The translations under genes were made by a program, and so were the position numbers. A model generated the notes under the pieces. It did no database searches and was not told the origin of the DNA. It worked only from the letters and a program-made list of their open reading frames with translations. From CAZVCJ01 sp964625745 (lineage in GTDB: Bacteria > Chloroflexota > Anaerolineae > VGOG01), in contig CAZVCJ010000162.1 in the NCBI GenBank assembly GCA_964625745.1, positions 1 to 9,045 of the forward strand: DNA of 9,045 nucleotides, read 5' to 3'. Shown in pieces: positions 6,552-9,045 of this stretch (its first letter is position 1; every line of letters starts with the position of its first letter).

Positions 6552-7736
6552 GTGGAGAGCACAATAGCCATTCGAGCCGGACGTGTCTTGACTCCGTTGG
6601 AGAGCATGGCCCCAGGCACAATCCTCATCGAGGACGAAAAGATCACGGCGGTGGGGCCGTCAGCAGAGATATCCATCCCCGACGGTGCTACCGTCATTGA
6701 CGCTCCAGACAAAGTAGTGGTGCCGGGCTTCATTGACACCCACGTGCACGGGCGGGACGGACACCAGTTCGGCGAGGATGCGGAGACCACGACCCAGTTA
6801 TGCCAGAGCATCGCCAGCGCAGGGGTGACGGCCCTTTTGCCTACCCTCGGAGGGCAGCCTACTTTCGAGGAAATTCTAGATCGCATAAGTGTTGTGCGGC
6901 AAGTGATGGTGCACGGCACCGGCGGGGCGGAGGTGCTGGGCATCCACATGGAAGGCCCTTGCCTCAGTGGGGCTGAGACGGCCCGGGGATCGCAGGATGT
7001 TTCCAGCTTGCGACAGCCCTCCATCAAAGAGCTGCACCAGATGGTGGAAACAGCGGAGGGCACCATCCGCAAGATGAGCATCGCCCCTGAGCTTGACGGC
7101 GCGCTCGACGTCATTCGCGAGCTGGTCAGGTTGAACATCGTGCCGTCGGCGGCCCACTCAGCGGCCACGTACGAGCAGGCCATGGAAGCAGTGCAGGCTG
7201 GACTGAGTTGCGCCACGCACACCTTCAACGGTATGATCCCCTTGCACCATCGCCAGCCGGGTTTGCTGGGAGCGATACTCACCTGCGACGAGATTAACGC
7301 CGAATTGATTCCCGATGGGCAGCACGTCGGTTCTGTAGCCATGGGAATCCTGTTGCGCTGCAAAGGGGTGGATGGAATACACTTCGTAACGGACAACACC
7401 GCCTGGGCAGGCATGCCCAATGGCACCTATGATTGGACCGGCGGCCAGAAGGTGGTGAAAGAAGATCATCGCGTCTACGTAGTGGGGGGCACCCTGGTGG
7501 GTAGCGTCGCCTCCATGAACTTCGGCGTGAGCAATTTCGCCCGCTCCACTGGCTGCTCACTGGCCGAAGCCGTCAAGATGGCCAGTTTGAATCCCGCGCT
7601 CGTCATCGGCGTGGCTGATCGCAAGGGCAGCCTGGAGCCTGGCAAAGATGCCGACCTGGTCATCATTGATGAACAAGTGAACGTCTATCTGACCATGGTG
7701 AAAGGGCAGGAGGTTTACCGCGCCGACGGGGGATAG
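6552..7736 (+). CDS. nagA: N-acetylglucosamine-6-phosphate deacetylase
   Basis: NagA hydrolyses GlcNAc-6-phosphate to glucosamine-6-phosphate and acetate in amino-sugar and cell-wall recycling. The 394-residue amidohydrolase has H64-x-H66 in I-D-T-H-V-H-G, the metal ligand E134 in H-M-E-G-P, H202 (S-A-A-H-S), H223 in T-H-T-F-N-G-M, and the catalytic D281 in V-T-D-N-T-A-W-A-G. It ends with the usual amidohydrolase strand G-S-L-E-P-G-K-D-A-D-L-V-I-I-D. A Q (Q148) replaces the His of the G-[AT]-H motif seen in E. coli NagA, a change I believe some bacilli share. The start is GTG at 6552, placed by AGGAGAT at 6541-6547; the overlapping ATG at 6548 is out of frame. It lies 18 nt after mutM and 6 nt before a broken ROK sugar kinase. 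No nagB is in the window. Confidence 0.93.
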   Translation: MESTIAIRAGRVLTPLESMAPGTILIEDEKITAVGPSAEISIPDGATVIDAPDKVVVPGFIDTHVHGRDGHQFGEDAETTTQLCQSIASAGVTALLPTLGGQPTFEEILDRISVVRQVMVHGTGGAEVLGIHMEGPCLSGAETARGSQDVSSLRQPSIKELHQMVETAEGTIRKMSIAPELDGALDVIRELVRLNIVPSAAHSAATYEQAMEAVQAGLSCATHTFNGMIPLHHRQPGLLGAILTCDEINAELIPDGQHVGSVAMGILLRCKGVDGIHFVTDNTAWAGMPNGTYDWTGGQKVVKEDHRVYVVGGTLVGSVASMNFGVSNFARSTGCSLAEAVKMASLNPALVIGVADRKGSLEPGKDADLVIIDEQVNVYLTMVKGQEVYRADGG

Positions 7737-7742
7737 ATCATC

Positions 7743-8189
7743 GTGAACGCAGACCTCTTGCTAGGCGTAGATATTGGCGGCACCAAGGTGGCGACGGTGA
7801 TCGCCCGTCCATCCGGTCAGATCCTGAAGCACCTCAGCACTCCGACCGACCTCAGCGCCCGTGCCCTTGGAGCTTTCTCGGAAAGTCCCACGTCCTCTGG
7901 CATCGTCGTCACCGAGGGCCTGCCCTGCCTGGAGATGGACGTGCTGAATCACCTGGAGACCCTGGCGCCCGACGACGGGGACTACTACCACAATCGCTAC
8001 CTGGACATTGACGGGCGGCTGGGCTTTAACGCTGGCTCTCACCTGAAGAGCATTCTGGGGGGGATAAACGCCTTCTTCCCCATCGAGGACGGTCAGATAG
8101 TGAAGGGGGGGCGTCAGCGGATCTACTTTGCCGAGTACGACGGCCCTCTGGCACGAACCTACGTCGTACAGGTTTTGGGCACCGCTTAG
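7743..8189 (+). CDS. Chimeric ORF: ROK kinase N-terminus plus unrecognised tail
   Basis: Residues 1-36 are a good ROK-family start: L-L-L-G-V-D-I-G-G-T-K-V-A-T-V-I-A with the D-x-G-G-T-K phosphate-binding loop, then G-Q-I-L and T-P-T-D. After about residue 40 the ROK pattern stops. No ROK continuation appears in the other two frames, so this is not a simple frameshift; the middle and C-terminal domains (sugar-binding E-x-G-H, zinc cysteines) are absent. The tail (about 45-148) is well-formed protein sequence, with P-C-L-E-M-D-V-L-N-H-L and a Y-Y-H-N-R-Y-L-D-I-D-G segment, and I do not recognise it. ROK kinases are about 300 residues, so kinase activity is not expected. The likely origin is a deletion fusing a GlcNAc-type kinase head to the end of another gene. 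The start is GTG with a G-rich site (7728-7733) over the nagA stop. Two G7 runs (8057-8063, 8105-8111) are possible slippage sites. Confidence 0.7.
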   Translation: MNADLLLGVDIGGTKVATVIARPSGQILKHLSTPTDLSARALGAFSESPTSSGIVVTEGLPCLEMDVLNHLETLAPDDGDYYHNRYLDIDGRLGFNAGSHLKSILGGINAFFPIEDGQIVKGGRQRIYFAEYDGPLARTYVVQVLGTA

Positions 8190-8233
8190 GTGGGCCAACA
8201 ACCAATGGATAGCTCCAACTCACGAAAGATCAA

Positions 8234-8273
8234 AGAGGGGCTGGTCAACACATGACCAGCCCCTCTGCGTTTT
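8234..8273. terminator. Strong, probably bidirectional terminator
   Basis: AGAGGGGCTGGTC (8234-8246) pairs perfectly with GACCAGCCCCTCT (8254-8266), a 13-bp stem with the 7-nt loop AACACAT. On the plus strand it is followed by GCG and TTTT (8270-8273). On the minus strand the stem is followed by T-rich TTTGATCTTT. It lies between the plus-strand operon (ending 8189) and the minus-strand toxin gene (ending 8291), so it can end transcription from both sides. Confidence 0.88.
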
Positions 8274-8290
8274 GCGTCATCGCAACCAAG

Positions 8291-8641
8291 CTATGCAGAC
8301 AATTCTGGTATGATCACTTCCATCACATCTTCCAGGCAGGTCTCGAAAGAAGGCTGCCTGTTCTCTTGCCGCCCGGCGTGTTTATGGTGAGGGAAGTTAT
8401 CAAGCTGTTTGTGATGGGGCGAGTTATCCCAGCCGATCTTAAGCCGGTTGTCAGGTGTAAGCCAATAGTAACTGTAGTGCACGAGTTTGCCGTCATCCCA
8501 CTCCTCAGCTACCCTGAGACTCGTGTCATCAGAGAGGTAGATGATGATCTTCATGTACTCATCCTCGATCTTGAGTGGGAGGATTGCTTTGATGTACTCT
8601 CCGTACTTGGCGTAGATGATGAGTACCCTCGTCTGTATCAT
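8291..8641 (-). CDS. tumE: TumE-like toxin (DUF6516 family)
   Basis: This 116-residue protein shows the hallmark pattern of TumE/DUF6516: a beta-rich N-half with L-S-D-D-T-S-L-R-V-A-E-E (36-47) and L-V-H-Y-S-Y-Y-W (53-60), then W71-D-N-S-P-H-H77 and F83-P-H-H-K-H88, followed by an acidic helix. The paired P-H-H motifs are the likely active or metal site. The family is classed as the toxin of type II toxin-antitoxin modules; the molecular target is not known to me. The gene starts 9 nt after the antitoxin stop. GGAGAG lies right against the ATG, which is closer than ideal. M30 has a better-spaced GAGG but would drop part of the N-terminal strand, so the longer form is preferred. A bidirectional terminator lies just downstream. 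Confidence 0.85.
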   Translation of the reverse strand: MIQTRVLIIYAKYGEYIKAILPLKIEDEYMKIIIYLSDDTSLRVAEEWDDGKLVHYSYYWLTPDNRLKIGWDNSPHHKQLDNFPHHKHAGRQENRQPSFETCLEDVMEVIIPELSA

Positions 8642-8650
8642 CTCTCCAGC

Positions 8651-8974
8651 TCATGCTCTTTCCGAGACGCTCATCAATACATCAAGCGTGTTCTGCGTTT
8701 TCTCGTGCACCCTGGCCCAGTAATGCCATTCTATGTAATCCTCGTGCATTTCGTAGTCAGCATCCTCTGGCAGCCCTTCGCTCTCCAGCACGTCGAGGGT
8801 TGTGCCATATTTGGCTTCGAACTCTCTCACGTTCTCCTGGGCCTGTGCCAGTCGTTTTTGCAGGTCTAACAGCCTGAAGGCAGTGCCGATATTGAAGATC
8901 TCCCTCTGATCTTCCCGTGGCAAGGTTACAAAGACGTCGCTGACATTTGAGAGTGTAAGTGTTTTCGTGCTCAT
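8651..8974 (-). CDS. tumA: TumA-like antitoxin
   Basis: The 107-residue product has a strand-forming start (M-S-T-K-T-L-T-L), a long charged helix at about 32-57 with coiled-coil character ending E-F-E-A-K-Y-G-T-T-L, and an acidic E-D-Y-I-E-W-x-Y-W segment (78-86). The F-E-x-K-Y-G followed by D-Y-x-E-W layout is typical of the small protein encoded just upstream of TumE toxins. By position and charge it should bind and neutralise TumE and may autoregulate the operon. The start at 8974 is chosen because GGAGG (minus strand, 8987-8983) lies 8 nt upstream; an in-frame ATG at 9034 would add 20 residues with no such site. No helix-turn-helix is obvious, so DNA binding is unproven. The antitoxin-first order is the usual type II layout. 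Confidence 0.78.
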   Translation of the reverse strand: MSTKTLTLSNVSDVFVTLPREDQREIFNIGTAFRLLDLQKRLAQAQENVREFEAKYGTTLDVLESEGLPEDADYEMHEDYIEWHYWARVHEKTQNTLDVLMSVSERA

Positions 8975-8982
8975 TTTGCTTG

Positions 8983-9000
8983 CCTCCCCCCTTTTTGGGG
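8983..9000 (-). promoter_or_regulatory. Antitoxin ribosome binding site inside a small hairpin
   Basis: On the minus strand the leader reads CCCC-AAAAA-GGGG (9000-8988) and continues into GGAGG (8987-8983), 8 nt before the ATG. The CCCC arm can pair with the G run that leads into the Shine-Dalgarno. The 4-bp stem is short but all G-C, so it may hold down initiation or limit it until ribosomes or a protein open it. Confidence 0.4.
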
Positions 9001-9006
9001 ATGGTT

Positions 9007-9045
9007 CACAATAGGTTGACACTTTGACAATCACATAGGCTTGAC
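9007..9045. repeat. Direct repeats upstream of the toxin-antitoxin operon
   Basis: CACAATAGGTTGAC (9007-9020) and CACATAGGCTTGAC (9032-9045) are near-identical 14-mers 25 bp apart. Between them lies another TTGACA (9024-9029), 8 bp from the TTGACA that begins at 9016. All copies share the same direction. They sit where an operator for the antitoxin operon is expected. The set is cut by the window edge, so its full number and pattern are unknown. Confidence 0.55.

Noticed and set aside
6413..7426. 337-codon minus-strand open frame opposite nagA
   Set aside because: nagA on the plus strand has all metal and catalytic residues; this frame is Ser/Pro/Met rich with no recognisable domain.
8252..8869. 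205-codon plus-strand open frame across the toxin-antitoxin genes
   Set aside because: It starts within the terminator stem, and the minus strand carries two genes with recognisable family motifs and a Shine-Dalgarno.
8975..9034. Longer antitoxin start on the minus strand
   Set aside because: The extra 20 codons cover the hairpin and ribosome binding site of the start at 8974 and have no Shine-Dalgarno of their own.
9007..9045. Start of a CRISPR array
   Set aside because: Repeats are only 14 bp, imperfect, and the internal TTGACA breaks the repeat-spacer pattern; no cas gene is nearby.

Overview
The window looks like a chromosomal stretch from a GC-rich, free-living bacterium with B12-dependent propionyl/methylmalonyl-CoA metabolism and a saccharolytic lifestyle. 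The gene set (stand-alone B12-binding mutase subunit plus MeaB, intracellular GH3 beta-glucosidase, NagA, TumE-type toxin-antitoxin pair) and the short, repeat-rich intergenic spacers would suit a Chloroflexota (Anaerolineae-like) genome. That assignment is an inference from style, not from a marker gene.

Left part (1-493): a scar. A minus-strand remnant of an insertion sequence (transposase C-terminus plus a possible terminal repeat near 90) abuts the last ~53 codons of an Opp/Dpp-type ABC transporter ATPase. Next (537-4186) comes a tight two-gene operon: a cytoplasmic GH3 beta-glucosidase with an inserted PA14 domain, then an MFS transporter that overlaps it by 4 bp. It closes with a clear intrinsic terminator at 4217-4248. 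The ABC remnant belongs to a family that often carries oligosaccharides, so the locus may once have held an ABC sugar importer and now keeps only an MFS carrier.

Middle part (4259-8273): a second plus-strand unit with its own promoter, whose -10 lies inside a palindrome. Its order is: B12-binding subunit of methylmalonyl-CoA mutase type, a 15-bp tandem repeat, meaB (mutase chaperone GTPase), mutM (8-oxoguanine/FaPy DNA glycosylase), nagA (GlcNAc-6-phosphate deacetylase), and a 148-residue ORF that begins like a ROK sugar kinase but runs into an unrelated, unrecognised tail. Spacing is very tight from meaB onward (1, 18 and 6 nt). The large catalytic mutase subunit is not in the window. A strong 13-bp stem at 8234-8266 ends the unit and probably serves the convergent genes on the other side too.

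Right part (8291-9045): a minus-strand two-gene operon, a TumA-like antitoxin followed by a TumE-like (DUF6516) toxin. Upstream are repeated TTGAC-containing direct repeats that run into the window edge, and a small hairpin overlaps the antitoxin ribosome binding site. I found no tRNA, rRNA or CRISPR array. The least explained items are the ROK chimera tail, the palindrome over the B12 gene's promoter, the 15-bp repeat before meaB and the repeats upstream of the toxin-antitoxin operon.
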